Source: Diaphorobacter aerolatus (GTDB lineage: Bacteria > Pseudomonadota > Gammaproteobacteria > Burkholderiales > Burkholderiaceae_C). Taken from it: a stretch of DNA of 64,000 bases. A model generated the notes under the pieces. That model did not search any database, was not told the origin of the DNA, and was given only the letters and a program-made list of their open reading frames with translations. The translations under genes were made by a program, and so were the position numbers. Location of the stretch: the NCBI RefSeq assembly GCF_014489535.1, contig NZ_CP060783.1, positions 186,001 to 250,000 of the forward strand, read 5' to 3'. How positions within the stretch are numbered: position 1 is the stretch's first letter; each line of letters starts with the position of its first letter. Positions 35,395-45,362 of this stretch are shown in pieces.

Positions 35395-36374
35395 TCACTT
35401 GTAGTTGCGGATGCGGTCGAGGTTGGCCTTGCCGAAATCCTTTTCGAACTGCGCGTTCACCGACGTCAGTGCGGCCGCAAACTTGGCCTTGTCGACGTTG
35501 TCGATCACCGTCATGCCCTTGGCGCGCAGATCGGCCACGCCCTTTGCGTCATCCTCGTCGACTCGGGCGCGGTTGGCCTTGGTGCCCTCCTTGGCGGCAT
35601 CGATGAATGCCTGCCTGTCGGCCGCAGAGAGCTTGTCGAACGCTGCCTTGTTCATCACGAAGATGCAGGGTGAGTACACGTGGCCGGTCAGCGACAGATG
35701 CTTTTGCACCTGATCGAATTTGGCGGAAATGATCACCGGCAGCGGGTTTTCCTGACCATCCACGGTGCCCTGCTGTAGCGCCGTGAACACTTCGGGGAAG
35801 GCCATCGGCGTGGTGATGATGCCGAACGCCTTGTACGCTGCGATGTGCACCGGATTTTCCATGGTGCGCATCTTGAGGCCCTTGAGGTCTTCGGGCGCCT
35901 TCACGTCGCGCTTGCTGTTGGTCATGTGGCGAAAGCCGTTTTCCGCCCAGGCCAGCGCCTTGAAGCCCTTGGCGTCGAATTTGCCGAGCAGCTCCTGGCC
36001 AATCGGACCGTCGAGCACCGCGCGCGCATGCGCCTTGTCGCGAAACAGGAAGGGCACATCGAGAATCTTGGTCTCCGGCACGAAGTTGGGCACGGGCCGG
36101 TCGAGCTGAAGGCCAGTTCCTGCGTGCCAAGCTGCACGGCCTCGATCGATTCGCGTTCGCCGCCGAGTGCGCCGTTGTAGAAGGTCTGGACCTTGTAGCG
36201 CCCACCGGTGCGCTTTTCAACTTCCTTGGCAAAGGTGTCGATGGCCACGCCCTGATGCGAATTCTGTGCCGTCGAAATGCTGATGCGCATCGTCGTCTGC
36301 GCGCTGGCATACCCTGCCAGGTTCAATGCGCCAATGGCCAATCCGAGTCCCAGGGCAATCTTTCTACGCTGCAT
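35395..36374 (-). CDS. dctP: TRAP transporter substrate-binding protein DctP (frameshifted)
   Basis: A 326-residue periplasmic receptor of a TRAP transporter. The signal peptide (KIALGLGLAIGALNLAGYAS) starts at ATG 36374, 5-6 bases after GAGGA. MRISISTAQNSHQGVAIDTF and YNGALGGERESIEAVQLGTQ follow. The frame breaks at GGG 36094-36096; one added base gives STGPVPNFVPETKILDVPFL. Later segments are MRTMENPVHIAAYKAFGIIT (Arg that binds the carboxylate ligand) and TVDGQENPLPVIIS, both DctP hallmarks. The ligand is probably an organic acid such as a C4-dicarboxylate or 2-oxoacid. It is divergent from the Lrp-type regulator, which likely controls it. Confidence 0.93.
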
Positions 36375-36756
36375 ATCGTTCCTCATCGGCTTCGCCGAAG
36401 TTATCTCCACACCGGTTGAAAAGTAAATCGTGCGCGGCTATCCCGCTACCGGCGTCCATTGTGAGCAAAGCGCGCCTCGGAGGCATTGGGGTTTTTATGA
36501 TGTTGTGGCGATCATGCGAAGACCGCATTGATAGCAGATGCGCCAAAGCTCCCAGGGCGGCGGTAGTCGCCCGGGAGCTGAGGAGGAGAGGGGATGTCGG
36601 TAAACAGTCTCTGCAGGAAAGGAGCTTTTGTAAAAGTGTTTCGATGGATGAAGTATGCAACGCCGTTGCCAGAAGATGCTTCTGAATTTTCCAAATACTC
36701 GCAGCGATATGGAATAATTTTCTGAAATCACTCTGAATTCGTTGAATTCCACATAC
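36375..36756. other. 382-base divergent region between dctP and lrp-type genes
   Basis: No gene is supported. There is a bulged hairpin at 36547-36579 (AGCTCCC..GGGCG pairing with CGCCC..GGGAGCT). Further on is an AT-rich stretch at 36675-36755 with TCTGAA three times (about 36680, 36721 and 36733), typical of Lrp-type binding regions. The promoters of both transcripts must lie here. Confidence 0.5.
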
Positions 36757-37211
36757 ATGGATCGAACAGACAAGAAAATTCTTTCGGTGCTTCAGGCCAA
36801 TTCGCGCGCCAGCCTTCAGGAGATTGGCGCTGCTGTCGGGCTCAGCGCCTCGCCCTGCTGGGACGCATCAGGAAGATGGAGGAATCCGGCGTGATCGAGG
36901 GCTATACGGTGCGCCTCAATCCGCAGGCGCTCGGACTGTCGGACACCGTGCTGGTGCAGGTCACGCTCGACAGCCACTCCGATAACACACTGGAGAAATT
37001 CGGCGAGGTGCTGGCCAGCATTCCCGAGGTGGTGGAGGCGCATCTCGTGTCGGGAGACTACGACTACCTCCTGAGAGTGGTGGTGCGCGACACGCGTGAC
37101 TACGAGCGGCTTCTGCGCGAGAAGCTCTACAAGATCAAGGGCATTCGGCACAGCCGCTCGAGCTTCGTGCTCAGGACCCTGAAAAAGTCGGACCTGCCGC
37201 TCGAGACCTGA
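36757..37211 (+). CDS. Lrp/AsnC-family regulator (frameshifted)
   Basis: A 151-residue feast/famine regulator. The winged helix is RTDKKILSVLQANSRASLQE and IGAAVGLSASPCW. The frame breaks at GGG 36860-36862; one added G gives WGRIRKMEESGVIEGYTVRL. The ligand-binding RAM domain follows with VEAHLVSGDYDYLLRVVVRD, containing the G-D-x-D-Y-L-L motif. Such proteins bind amino acids and control transport or catabolic genes next to them. It is divergent from the TRAP operon, so that operon is its probable target. The break is likelier a sequencing error than inactivation. Confidence 0.9.
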
Positions 37212-37230
37212 GAGCGCCGCCGCCTTCGCG

Positions 37231-38838
37231 TCAACGCTCGAGTCTGCGATTTCCCCGAGCCGACGCGATTGGAATCCGTCTGAGGGCGGCATCGTCGTCT
37301 TCTGCATCGAGCTTGAACGTCGCGACCAGTTGCGTCAGCGCGTTGGCCTGTTGGCTCAGGCCGGATGCGGCGGCTGCGCTTTCCTCGACCAGGGCGGCAT
37401 TTTGCTGGGTCACCTGGTCCAACTGCATCACGGCACTGCTGATCTGCGCGATTCCGTCGCTTTGCTCGACCGTGGCGGTGCTGATCTGATCCACCAGCAC
37501 GGCCACGTCGCGAACCTGCAGGGAAAGAGCCTCGATGGTCCGCGTGGCCTCGTTCACCAGTTTCGCGCCATTGCTCACCTCGGTGGCGCTCTGGCTGATC
37601 AGCGCATTGATTTCCTTGGCCGCTTCCGCGCTGCGCCCCGCAAGTGAACGCACTTCGCTGGCCACGACCGCGAAGCTGCGTCCGTGCTCGCCAGCGCGCG
37701 CGGCTTCCACGGCGGCGTTCAACGCGAGGATGTTGGTTTGAAACGCAATCGAGTCGATGACGTCGATGATGGCCGCCATGCGCGTGGAGCTGTCGGAAAT
37801 ATGGGCCATGGTCTTGTTCACGCGCTGCATGGCTTCTCCGCCATGGGCGGCCGTGGTGGATGCATTGGAGGACAGCAGCGTGGCCTGCCTCGCGTTGTAG
37901 GAGTTCTGATGCACGGTGGCGGCCAGTTGCTCCATCGACGCCGCCGTCTGCTCCAGATTCGTGGCCTGTTCTTCCGTGCGTTGCGAGAGATCGTTGTTGC
38001 CGGCAGCGATCTGCTGCACGCCCTCCATCACCGACTCACTGCCTTCGCGGATGCGGCTCACGATCTGCATCAGGTTGCCGTTCATCGTGGCAAGCGCGCG
38101 CAGCAGGCGCGCGATCTCGTCACCGCCACTGGTGTCGATCTGCGCCGACAGATCGCCCCGGGCGACACGTTCGGCAACGCAAACCGCGTGGTTCAGGCTC
38201 GCGGTGATCTTGCGGATGAGCAGCAGAGCCGCCGCGATGCACGCCACCAGCGAGAGCGTGAGGGTGGTCGCGATCACGCGCATGGTGGTGCGCATCGCGG
38301 TGGCGGACTCTTGCGTGGTCTCGCGGCTGTTGATCAACTGCATGTCGGAAATGCTCTCGATGCCTTCGAGGACCGTTCCCATCAGCGGATCGAGTTCCGC
38401 CGTCCTGAGCGCGCTCGCCTGCTCCGGCGCACCTTCACGCAGTTGGTCGATGATGCGCGAGATCACGAGGTCGGCCTGATTCTTCAGCGGCTGAATCCGG
38501 TCCACCACCACCTGCTCGTTGGCGAAGAGTCTGGTCTGCAAAAAAGCGTTCCAGCTCTTGTCGGCCTGATCACGTCCCGCGCTGATCAGTCGCGCCGCCT
38601 CGGTCGGGCTGATGCCGTGGGCAGACACCCGATCAAGAGGGATCAACACGCCATTGGTGTACCCGGATGCCGTCTCGCTCATCTGTTTGAGCGGCATGAC
38701 CTGATTTTCATGAACGCTGCCGAGACCCGCGTTGGCCACGTAGAGCTGCCGGAACATCACGCCCGATACGGCGGTCAGCACGCAAAGCAAGGTGATGACG
38801 AGCAGCCACAGCTTGGCTTTGATGGACAGTTGGGTCAT
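37231..38838 (-). CDS. Methyl-accepting chemotaxis protein
   Basis: A 535-residue chemoreceptor. An N-terminal membrane helix ([20 protein letters not shown]), a periplasmic four-helix-bundle sensor of about 150 residues and a second helix ([20 protein letters not shown]) are followed by a HAMP domain. The signalling domain has [20 protein letters not shown] as a methylation region and the hairpin tip [40 protein letters not shown] follows. The sensor resembles the 4HB_MCP type. No CheBR-binding pentapeptide is visible at the C-terminus (GNRRLER). The gene is convergent with the Lrp-type gene. The attractant is unknown. Confidence 0.94.
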   Translation of the reverse strand: MTQLSIKAKLWLLVITLLCVLTAVSGVMFRQLYVANAGLGSVHENQVMPLKQMSETASGYTNGVLIPLDRVSAHGISPTEAARLISAGRDQADKSWNAFLQTRLFANEQVVVDRIQPLKNQADLVISRIIDQLREGAPEQASALRTAELDPLMGTVLEGIESISDMQLINSRETTQESATAMRTTMRVIATTLTLSLVACIAAALLLIRKITASLNHAVCVAERVARGDLSAQIDTSGGDEIARLLRALATMNGNLMQIVSRIREGSESVMEGVQQIAAGNNDLSQRTEEQATNLEQTAASMEQLAATVHQNSYNARQATLLSSNASTTAAHGGEAMQRVNKTMAHISDSSTRMAAIIDVIDSIAFQTNILALNAAVEAARAGEHGRSFAVVASEVRSLAGRSAEAAKEINALISQSATEVSNGAKLVNEATRTIEALSLQVRDVAVLVDQISTATVEQSDGIAQISSAVMQLDQVTQQNAALVEESAAAASGLSQQANALTQLVATFKLDAEDDDAALRRIPIASARGNRRLER

Positions 38839-38892
38839 ACGGGTGAGGGTGTGCAGGCGTCCGGAAGTTCAGGGCGGTGATTGAATAACATA

Positions 38893-38921
38893 TTGCAACC
38901 ATTACGGTATATCAGTTGCAA
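38893..38921. promoter_or_regulatory. Inverted repeat in the chemoreceptor promoter region
   Basis: TTGCAAC at 38893-38899 and GTTGCAA at 38915-38921 are perfect inverted arms whose centres are 22 bases apart, two helical turns. They lie 55-83 bases before the chemoreceptor start in an AT-rich stretch, the position of a repressor or activator site. Confidence 0.45.
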
Positions 38922-38998
38922 TTGCGCGACTACGGAAAAATCCCTAGGCAGGGCAATGATATGAATGCCCGGTGGGTGGAGGGGTTTCAGGCGGCCAC

Positions 38999-39036
38999 GA
39001 AAAAGCCCTCGTCGACAGCATGCCGAGGAGGGCTTT
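38999..39036 (-). terminator. Intrinsic terminator of the TrpXYZ-like ABC operon
   Basis: AAAGCCCTC at 39002-39010 pairs with GAGGGCTTT at 39028-39036; the minus strand continues with a T-run. It is just downstream of the ATPase gene stop at 39060. Confidence 0.82.
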
Positions 39037-39059
39037 GACGGAAGTGGTGGCGCGTCGTT

Positions 39060-39854
39060 TCAGCCGAGCAGCAGGGCGTCGTCGGAGAGCTTCTCGCCGC
39101 GCACTTTCTCGAACATCTGGAGCAGATCGGGCACGTCCATGTTCGCGCGCTCCTGGCCGCTGACGTCGAGCACCACCTGACCCTGATGCAGCATGACCGT
39201 GCGTTCGCCCACGTCGAGGGCCTGACGCATGCTGTGCGTGACCATCATGGTGGTGAGCTGGTTCTCGGCGACGATGCGCGCGGTGAGTTGCAGCACGAAA
39301 TCGGCGGTGCGCGGATCGAGCGCGGCAGTGTGCTCGTCGAGCAGCAGGATGCGTGATGGCTGCAGCGACGCCATCAGCAGGCTCACGGCCTGGCGCTGGC
39401 CGCCCGAGAGCAGTCCGATGCGGTCGGTGAGGCGGTTTTCGAGCCCGAGGCCGAGCGTGGCCAGCTTGTCGCGGTACAGCGCGCGGTTGCTCTTTTTCAC
39501 CGCGCCGCCAAGGCCCCGGCCCGTGCCGCGCTGGTGGGCGAGGGCCATGTTTTCCTCGATGGTCAGGTCTTCGCAGGTGCCGGCCATCGGATCCTGGAAC
39601 ACGCGGGCAACGCGCGTGGCGCGTGACCACACGGGCTGACGCGTGACGTCTTCACTGTCGATGCGGATGGTGCCGGTGTCCACGCTCAGGTCGCCGGAAA
39701 TGGCATTCAGAAACGTCGATTTCCCGGCGCCGTTGGAGCCGATCACGGCCACGAACTGGCCCGCCGGGATCTCCAGCGACATGCCGCGCAAGGCGCGGGT
39801 TTCGATGGGCGTGCCGGGGTTGAAGGTGATGAACAGGTCTTTTGCGCTCAACAT
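39060..39854 (-). CDS. ABC transporter ATPase (TrpZ-like, ABC-sub-bind system)
   Basis: A 264-residue ABC ATPase. Walker A is GSNGAGKSTFLNAISG, the Q-loop segment VFQDPMAGTCEDLTIEENMA and the signature LLSGGQRQAVSLLMA; Walker B is LLLDEHTAALDP. Here the usual DEPT is DEHT, a feature of this transporter subgroup. It partners the upstream permease and binding protein, the arrangement catalogued as putative tryptophan/tyrosine or unknown-substrate import (TrpXYZ type). It is third in the operon and ends in a terminator. Confidence 0.92.
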   Translation of the reverse strand: MLSAKDLFITFNPGTPIETRALRGMSLEIPAGQFVAVIGSNGAGKSTFLNAISGDLSVDTGTIRIDSEDVTRQPVWSRATRVARVFQDPMAGTCEDLTIEENMALAHQRGTGRGLGGAVKKSNRALYRDKLATLGLGLENRLTDRIGLLSGGQRQAVSLLMASLQPSRILLLDEHTAALDPRTADFVLQLTARIVAENQLTTMMVTHSMRQALDVGERTVMLHQGQVVLDVSGQERANMDVPDLLQMFEKVRGEKLSDDALLLG

Positions 39855-39891
39855 TTTTCGCGAATCCTATTTTTTCTTGTCGTCGAACGCG

Positions 39892-40779
39892 TCAGGCGCT
39901 GCGCCGGGCCAGCTTGCGCTTGAGTTGCGGGATCACGAGAGCGATGGTCACGAGCACGGCGGTCACGAGATTCAGATCCTGCGCCTTGAGGCCGATGAAG
40001 TCGCTGTTCAGAGCCAGGGCGATGAAGAAACGGTAGACGATGGCGCCGATGATGACTGCCAGCGTCGCGTAGATCAGCTTGCGCGAGGGCAGAATGGATT
40101 CGCCCACGATCACCGCCGCAAGGCCGATCACGATGGTGCCGATGCCCATCGAGATGTCCGAGCCGCCCTGGGTCTGCGCGAACAGCGCACCCGCCACGGC
40201 CACGAGAGCGTTGGAGATCGCCATGCCCAGCAGCACCATGCCGCCGGTGTTGATGCCCTGGGCGCGCGCCATGCGGGCGTTGGAGCCGGTCGCGCGGATC
40301 GCGAGGCCGCGCTCGGTCGAGAAGAACCAGTCCATGACGATTTTGGCGATCACGACGATCACGATGAGGATCATCGGACGTGCCCAGTAGTCGGGCATGT
40401 TCGCAGGCTGCAGGATGGTGAAGATGGTGGCGTCGTTGATCAGCGGAATATTGGGGCCACCCATGATGCGCAGATTGATCGAGTAGAGCGCGATCATCAT
40501 GAGAATCGAGGCCAGCAGATCCATGATCTTGAGCCTGACGTTGAGCAAGCCGGTGATCGTGCCCGCAATCGCACCGGCGGCGGCCGCCGCAATGGTCGAG
40601 AGGAACGGGTTGTAGCCGGAGGCGATCATCACGGCGCAGACGGCTCCGCCAAGGGGAAAGCTGCCGTCCACCGTCAGATCGGGGAAGCGGAGCAGGCGAA
40701 AGGAGATGAAGACACCCAACGCGACCAGACTGAAGATCAGTCCAATCTCAAGAGCGCCCAGCAGGGAAAAAAGTGACAT
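39892..40779 (-). CDS. ABC transporter permease (TrpY-like)
   Basis: A 295-residue permease with about eight helices, in the LivH-related fold. It starts MSLFSLLGALEIGLIFSLVA and contains LLRFPDLTVDGSFPLGGAVC, the conserved family segment with Thr-Val-Asp. The coupling loop region is ERGLAIRATGSNARMARAQG. It forms the membrane part of the transporter with the neighbouring ATPase and binding protein. Its start lies 108 bases after the binding-protein gene, past two hairpins that probably reduce its expression. Confidence 0.92.
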   Translation of the reverse strand: MSLFSLLGALEIGLIFSLVALGVFISFRLLRFPDLTVDGSFPLGGAVCAVMIASGYNPFLSTIAAAAAGAIAGTITGLLNVRLKIMDLLASILMMIALYSINLRIMGGPNIPLINDATIFTILQPANMPDYWARPMILIVIVVIAKIVMDWFFSTERGLAIRATGSNARMARAQGINTGGMVLLGMAISNALVAVAGALFAQTQGGSDISMGIGTIVIGLAAVIVGESILPSRKLIYATLAVIIGAIVYRFFIALALNSDFIGLKAQDLNLVTAVLVTIALVIPQLKRKLARRSA

Positions 40780-40794
40780 GGGCCGTCGCTACTG

Positions 40795-40834
40795 GAAAAA
40801 ACAAAGCAGGAGCCATGGGGTGCACGGCTCCTGC
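40795..40834 (-). terminator. Attenuator-like terminator between binding protein and permease
   Basis: GCAGGAGCC at 40806-40814 pairs with GGCTCCTGC at 40826-40834, and on the minus strand is followed by TTTGTTTTTT. Placed inside the operon, it should reduce transcription into the permease gene. Confidence 0.78.
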
Positions 40835-40845
40835 GTGGGGTGGCC

Positions 40846-40875
40846 GCAATCATGACGGGGTGGTGTCATGATTGC
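40846..40875. repeat. Second inverted repeat after the binding-protein gene
   Basis: GCAATCATGAC at 40846-40856 and GTCATGATTGC at 40865-40875 form a perfect 11-bp stem with an 8-base loop. It starts 12 bases past the binding-protein stop, so it could shield the 3' end of that message. Confidence 0.65.
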
Positions 40876-40887
40876 TTCAGGCAGTGC

Positions 40888-41859
40888 TTACTGCACCACT
40901 TGCGCGGCGGACTTGATCAGGTCTTCGGTCAGCTTGACGCCTTGCTTCTCGGCGGCACCGGGGTTCACGTACAGCTCGGTCTTGTTGCTGACTTCGGGCT
41001 TGATGGCGCCGGGCTTCTCGCCCTTGAGCAGGCGAACCACGATGGCGCCGGTCTGCATGCCCAGGTCCTTGTAGTTCACGCCCAGAGCCGCAATCGCGCC
41101 GCGCTTGACGGAGTCGGTGTCGGAGGCAATCAACGGCAGTTTGGCGTCCTGGCCGACCTTCACGAGCGACTCGTAGGCAGACACGACGTTGTTGTCGGTG
41201 TTCGTATAGATCACGTCAACCTTGCCGACCAGGCTGCGCGCGGCGGTGCCGACGTCCACCGAGCGGGGTGCCGAGGCCTCGACCAGCGTCATGCCGTTCT
41301 TGGTCAGCAGTTCCTTGAGCTGCTTGACGACCACGACGGAGTTGGCTTCGCCGGGGTTGTAGACCATGCCGACCTTCTTGGCGTTCGGCACGACCTTCTT
41401 GATCAGCTCGATCTGCGGTTCGAGCTTGAGCAGATCGGACACGCCGGTCACGTTGGTCTTGGAAGGCTCCCAGTTCTTGACGAGCTTGGCGGCGACCGGA
41501 TCGGTCACGGCGGAGAACACCACCGGCACGTCCTTGGTGGCTGAGACCACGGCTTGGGCGGAAGGGGTGGCGATGGCGACGATGGCGTCAGGCTTGTCGC
41601 CCACGAACTTGCGGGCAATCTGCGCGGCCGTGCCAGTGTTGCCCTGGGCGCTCTGATACTGCCATTTGAGGTTCTTGCCTTCTTCGTAACCGGCAGCCTT
41701 CAGGCTTTCCTTCACACCGTCGCGAATGGCGTCGAGCGCGGGATGCTCCACGATGGCGGTCACGGCGACCGACTTGGTCGTCTGTGCAGCGGCAGCGGTG
41801 GACAGGGAGGCCATGGCCAGAGCCAATGCGCCGAGAGGTGCCCAGGACAAGTTTTTCAT
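40888..41859 (-). CDS. ABC transporter substrate-binding protein (TrpX-like)
   Basis: A 323-residue periplasmic binding protein of the ABC_sub_bind (TrpX/YtrF) family. A signal peptide (LGALALAMASLSTAAAAQTT) is followed by VAVTAIVEHPALDAIRDGVK, a segment shared by this family. ATPSAQAVVSATKDVPVVFS and DVIYTNTDNNVVSAYESLV are further hallmark regions. Related proteins bind tryptophan or other aromatic or unknown ligands. The start is ATG 41859. It is first in the operon with the permease and ATPase genes; the hairpins downstream would allow it to be made in excess, as usual for binding proteins. Confidence 0.93.
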   Translation of the reverse strand: MKNLSWAPLGALALAMASLSTAAAAQTTKSVAVTAIVEHPALDAIRDGVKESLKAAGYEEGKNLKWQYQSAQGNTGTAAQIARKFVGDKPDAIVAIATPSAQAVVSATKDVPVVFSAVTDPVAAKLVKNWEPSKTNVTGVSDLLKLEPQIELIKKVVPNAKKVGMVYNPGEANSVVVVKQLKELLTKNGMTLVEASAPRSVDVGTAARSLVGKVDVIYTNTDNNVVSAYESLVKVGQDAKLPLIASDTDSVKRGAIAALGVNYKDLGMQTGAIVVRLLKGEKPGAIKPEVSNKTELYVNPGAAEKQGVKLTEDLIKSAAQVVQ

Positions 41860-42074
41860 TCTTAACGATCTCCAGTCGGAAGGTTTGGTAATTCCTGAAT
41901 GTGTTCAAGCAGTGAACGGTCGGGGTCTCCGCCCGAGGGCAGGAGTCTACAACCTGTCACGCAGGCCGCTAGTATGCGCCGAGCATGCCGGGCATGAAAC
42001 TGTGGATTAACCCTGTATTTGCGCTTGCAAGGCAGTATGAATGCGTGATTTGCAGTCTCGGCGCGTGCAAACGG

Positions 42075-42107
42075 AAAAAAAGCACATGGCCGCAAGGGCC
42101 CATGTGC
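42075..42107 (-). terminator. Intrinsic terminator of the ETF-QO gene
   Basis: GCACATGG at 42082-42089 pairs with CCATGTGC at 42100-42107; on the minus strand it is followed by seven T. It lies 31 bases past the ETF-QO stop. Confidence 0.88.
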
Positions 42108-42137
42108 GTTGGCATGTGCCTCCGGAATCCGCGCGGC

Positions 42138-43843
42138 TTACATGCCCGAATAATTCGGCCCGCCGCCGCCTTCGGGCGTGACCCAGACGATGTTCTGCGT
42201 CGGGTCCTTGATGTCGCAGGTCTTGCAGTGCACGCAGTTCTGCGCGTTGATCTGCAGGCGCTCGGCATTGCCGCCCTTGGTTTCGTCGGGCACGAACTCG
42301 TAGACACCGGCCGGGCAGTAGCGCTGCTCGGGGCCCGCGAACTTGGCCAGATTGATGTTGACAGGGACGCTCGGGTCCTTGAGCGTCAGGTGCGATGGCT
42401 GGTCTTCCGAATGATTGGTGTTGCTGATGAACACGCTGGAGAGCCGGTCAAAGGTCAGCTTGCCATCCGGCTTGGGGTAGACGATGGGCTTGCAATCCGC
42501 GGCGGGCTTGAGGTAGGCATGGTCGGGCTTGTCACGGTGCAGCGTCCATGGAATGTGCCCGCGCAGCACGAACTGTTCGATGCCGTTCATGACGGTGGCC
42601 GCGACCAGTCCCTTCTTGAACCAGGCCTTGAAATTGCGCGCCTTGTTCAGCTCTTCGTAGAGCCAGCTGTTCTCGAACGCAGCCGGGTAGGCCGAGAGTT
42701 CATCGCCCTGACGACCCGCGCCAATGGCCTCGAACGCCGCGTCCGCAGCCAGCATGCCGGTCTTGATCGCAGCGTGGCTGCCCTTGATGCGGCTGACGTT
42801 CAGGAAACCGGCATCGCAACCGACGAGCGCGCCGCCCGGGAACACGAACTTGGGCAGGCTCATCAGGCCACCTGCCGTGATGGCGCGCGCGCCGTAGCCC
42901 AGGCGCTTGGCGGGCTTGATGCCCTTGGACTCGTCGCCTTCGAGGTAGTAGCGGATATTGGGATGCGTCTTCCAGCGCTGCATTTCCTCGAAAGGCGAGA
43001 GATAGGGATTCGCATAGTCGAGACCGGTGATGAAGCCGAGCGTGACCTTGTTGTCCTCAAGGTGATAGAGGAACGCGCCGCCGTAGGTGTTGTTGTCCAT
43101 CGGCCAGCCGGCGGTGTGCAGCACGAAGCCGGGCTGGTGGCGCTTGGGTCGATTTCCCAGAGTTCCTTGACGCCGATGCCGTAGGCCTGAGGATCGCGGT
43201 CCGCGTCGAGCTTGTACCTGGCGATCAATTGCTTGCCCAGATTGCCGCGCGCGCCCTCGGCAAAGATCGTGTACTTGCCGTGCAGTTCCATGCCCAGCTG
43301 GAATTCACTGGTGGGCTCGCCGTCCTTGCCGACTCCCATGTTGCCGGTGGCCACGCCCTTGACCGAGCCGTCTTCGTTGTAGACGATTTCGGCGGCCGGA
43401 AAGCCCGGGAAGATTTCCACGCCCAGAGCCTCGGCCTGTTCGGCCATCCAGCGCACGACGTTGCCGAGGCTGACGATGTAGTTGCCGTGATTCTGAAAGC
43501 ATGCCGGCAGCACCATGTTCGGCGTGCGAAACGAACCTGTCTCGGACAGGAACACCATGGCGTCGTCGGTGACGGGCTGGTTGAGCGGCGCGCCCTTGTC
43601 CTTCCAGTCGGGAATCAGCTCGGTCAGCGCGCGCGGATCCATGATCGCGCCCGACAGAATATGCGCGCCGGGCTCGGAGCCTTTCTCCAGCACGACGACC
43701 GAAATCTCCTGGTTGTTCACGGCTGCGAGCTGCTTGAGCCGGATCGCCGTGGCAAGCCCGCCGGGGCCGGCACCGACGATCACTACGTCATATTCCATGG
43801 CTTCTCGTGGGCCATATTGCGCGAGGATTTCGTCTTTCGTCAT
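42138..43843 (-). CDS. Electron-transfer flavoprotein:ubiquinone oxidoreductase (frameshifted)
   Basis: A 568-residue inner-membrane enzyme that passes electrons from electron-transfer flavoprotein (fed by acyl-CoA dehydrogenases) to ubiquinone. The FAD motif YDVVIVGAGPGGLATAIRL is at residue 18 on. The frame breaks near 43142 (one C lost on the coding strand); repair gives EIDPSRHQPGFVLHTAGWPM. The 4Fe-4S cluster cysteines are in QRYCPAGVYEF and NAQNCVHCKTCDIKDP near the C-terminus. The start is ATG 43843. It completes the electron path for the acyl-CoA dehydrogenase at 61607-62760 and others elsewhere. Confidence 0.94.
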
Positions 43844-44003
43844 GGGTGTCTCGTAAACGTCGTTGAATTGGAAATCTGGGGCAGGCGTGGGGCTGCTGCG
43901 ATCCCGGCTATTCGATGATTGTATTCAGGCATGGCCTGCAAACACGCACGCACGTGCAGTTTCTCGTCACAAAGATGACTCGGTGTGGGTCCGCAGCGCG
44001 CTT

Positions 44004-45362
44004 TCAATCGGCCGGTTGCAGAATCAGGCGCGCCTCGAACCCATGCGGCTGGCCGGGTGGCGGCGAGCTGAGCACAAACTGCGCATCGTGCTTTTGCGCG
44101 ATGCTGGAGACGATGGACAAGCCAAGCCCGTACCCCGCGCGCTGCGAGCTTTGACGCACGTGGCGGCGCTGGAGTTTTTCGAGTTGCTCCGCGGGCACGC
44201 CCGGCCCGTCGTCCCGCACGGCGATCTCCGCGCCGGGGCCGACGATGATTTCCACGTTCGCGGTGCCTGAGTAGTGCAGCGCGTTTTCGATCAGGTTGCG
44301 CAGCGCAATCGCGAGTGCGTCGAAATCACCCTTGGCGGTCAGTGGTTTGCCATCCAGTTCCGATGCGGGTGGAGTGATCAACTCCAGTCGGGCCGAAGCC
44401 TCTTCGTCGAGCCAGAATTCGCGCGAGACGGTGCTGGCAAGCTGCGTGAGATCGATGCTGTCGCGTGTGAACGGCGCGCTCGATTCGGCACGCGAGAGCT
44501 GCAACAGCTTCTCGGTGCGATGGCTCAGCGTTTGCAGCGAGGCAATGGCGGCCTCGACGTCGGTTCGCGCAAGCCCGTGTTCCAGCGCGGTCTGCAGGCG
44601 CAGCCGTGCGGTGGTGAGCGGCGTGCGCAGCTCGTGCGCCGCGTTGGCCGCGAGCGCGCGCTCCACGTCGAGCGCCTGCGAGAGCCGCTCGAGCAGACGG
44701 TTCACGTGCTCCTGCACGGTCGCCAGCTCCTGCGGCGGCGCGCTCAGGTGAATCGCGTCGAGCTGCCTGCCGTTGCGCTTGGCGATCTCGTCGGAGAGAT
44801 CATCGAGCACCCGCAATTCCTTGCGCGCAATATGTCGCAGTAGCAGGGCGAGCAGCGGCATGAGCAGGGCAAACGGCACGATGAGCCCGAACAATGTGCG
44901 GTTCACGGTCTCGCTGCGCTCTTCCAGAGGATCGGCCACCTGAAGATAGATGCCGCGCGTGGGATGCAGCAGCGTGTACACGCGCCACTTGCCGTGGTTG
45001 GCAAAGCCGTTGGAGAGGGCAACGTCGAACATGTCATCGCGTGATTCGGCAGATCGCGCGAGCACGCGAGTGTCGGGCATCACGAGGCGGTAGTAGATCT
45101 CGGCATCCGCAAACGAGCCGGGGCCGGGAATGATGAGCGGCGTCTGCTTTCCCGGCGCCTGTGGCGGAGCCTGATCCAGATGATCGAGGGCGATGTCGAA
45201 CATGCGGTGCGAGACCTCGACCAGTTCGCTGTCGAAGTTGTAGTTGATCTCCATGTCCGTGTACCAGACCACGGCCAGCAGGCACAGCAGCCAGACACTG
45301 CCGACCCAGAGGGTCAGTGTTTTGGTGAGCCGTCCCGCAAGAGTCTCGCGGCGCCGGCTCAT
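44004..45362 (-). CDS. Sensor histidine kinase (PmrB/QseC-like)
   Basis: A 452-residue inner-membrane histidine kinase. It has a first helix (LTLWVGSVWLLCLLAVVWYT), a periplasmic sensor of about 120 residues and a second helix (LFGLIVPFALLMPLLALLLR). The phosphorylated His is in AANAAHELRTPLTTARL; the ATP-binding boxes are NLIENALHYSG, VRDDGPGVPAEQLE and GYGLGLSIVSSIA. ATG 45362 overlaps the response-regulator stop (ATGA). The sensor contains acidic residues and no obvious known fold, so the stimulus is not readable. The pair is divergent from PAP2 and eptA-type genes, hence a PmrB-like assignment by context. Confidence 0.9.
   Translation of the reverse strand: MSRRRETLAGRLTKTLTLWVGSVWLLCLLAVVWYTDMEINYNFDSELVEVSHRMFDIALDHLDQAPPQAPGKQTPLIIPGPGSFADAEIYYRLVMPDTRVLARSAESRDDMFDVALSNGFANHGKWRVYTLLHPTRGIYLQVADPLEERSETVNRTLFGLIVPFALLMPLLALLLRHIARKELRVLDDLSDEIAKRNGRQLDAIHLSAPPQELATVQEHVNRLLERLSQALDVERALAANAAHELRTPLTTARLRLQTALEHGLARTDVEAAIASLQTLSHRTEKLLQLSRAESSAPFTRDSIDLTQLASTVSREFWLDEEASARLELITPPASELDGKPLTAKGDFDALAIALRNLIENALHYSGTANVEIIVGPGAEIAVRDDGPGVPAEQLEKLQRRHVRQSSQRAGYGLGLSIVSSIAQKHDAQFVLSSPPPGQPHGFEARLILQPAD

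Noticed and set aside
36547..36579. An intrinsic terminator upstream of dctP or lrp
   Set aside because: The stem is good, but no T-run follows on either strand and it lies in a divergent promoter region, so I list it only as a hairpin.
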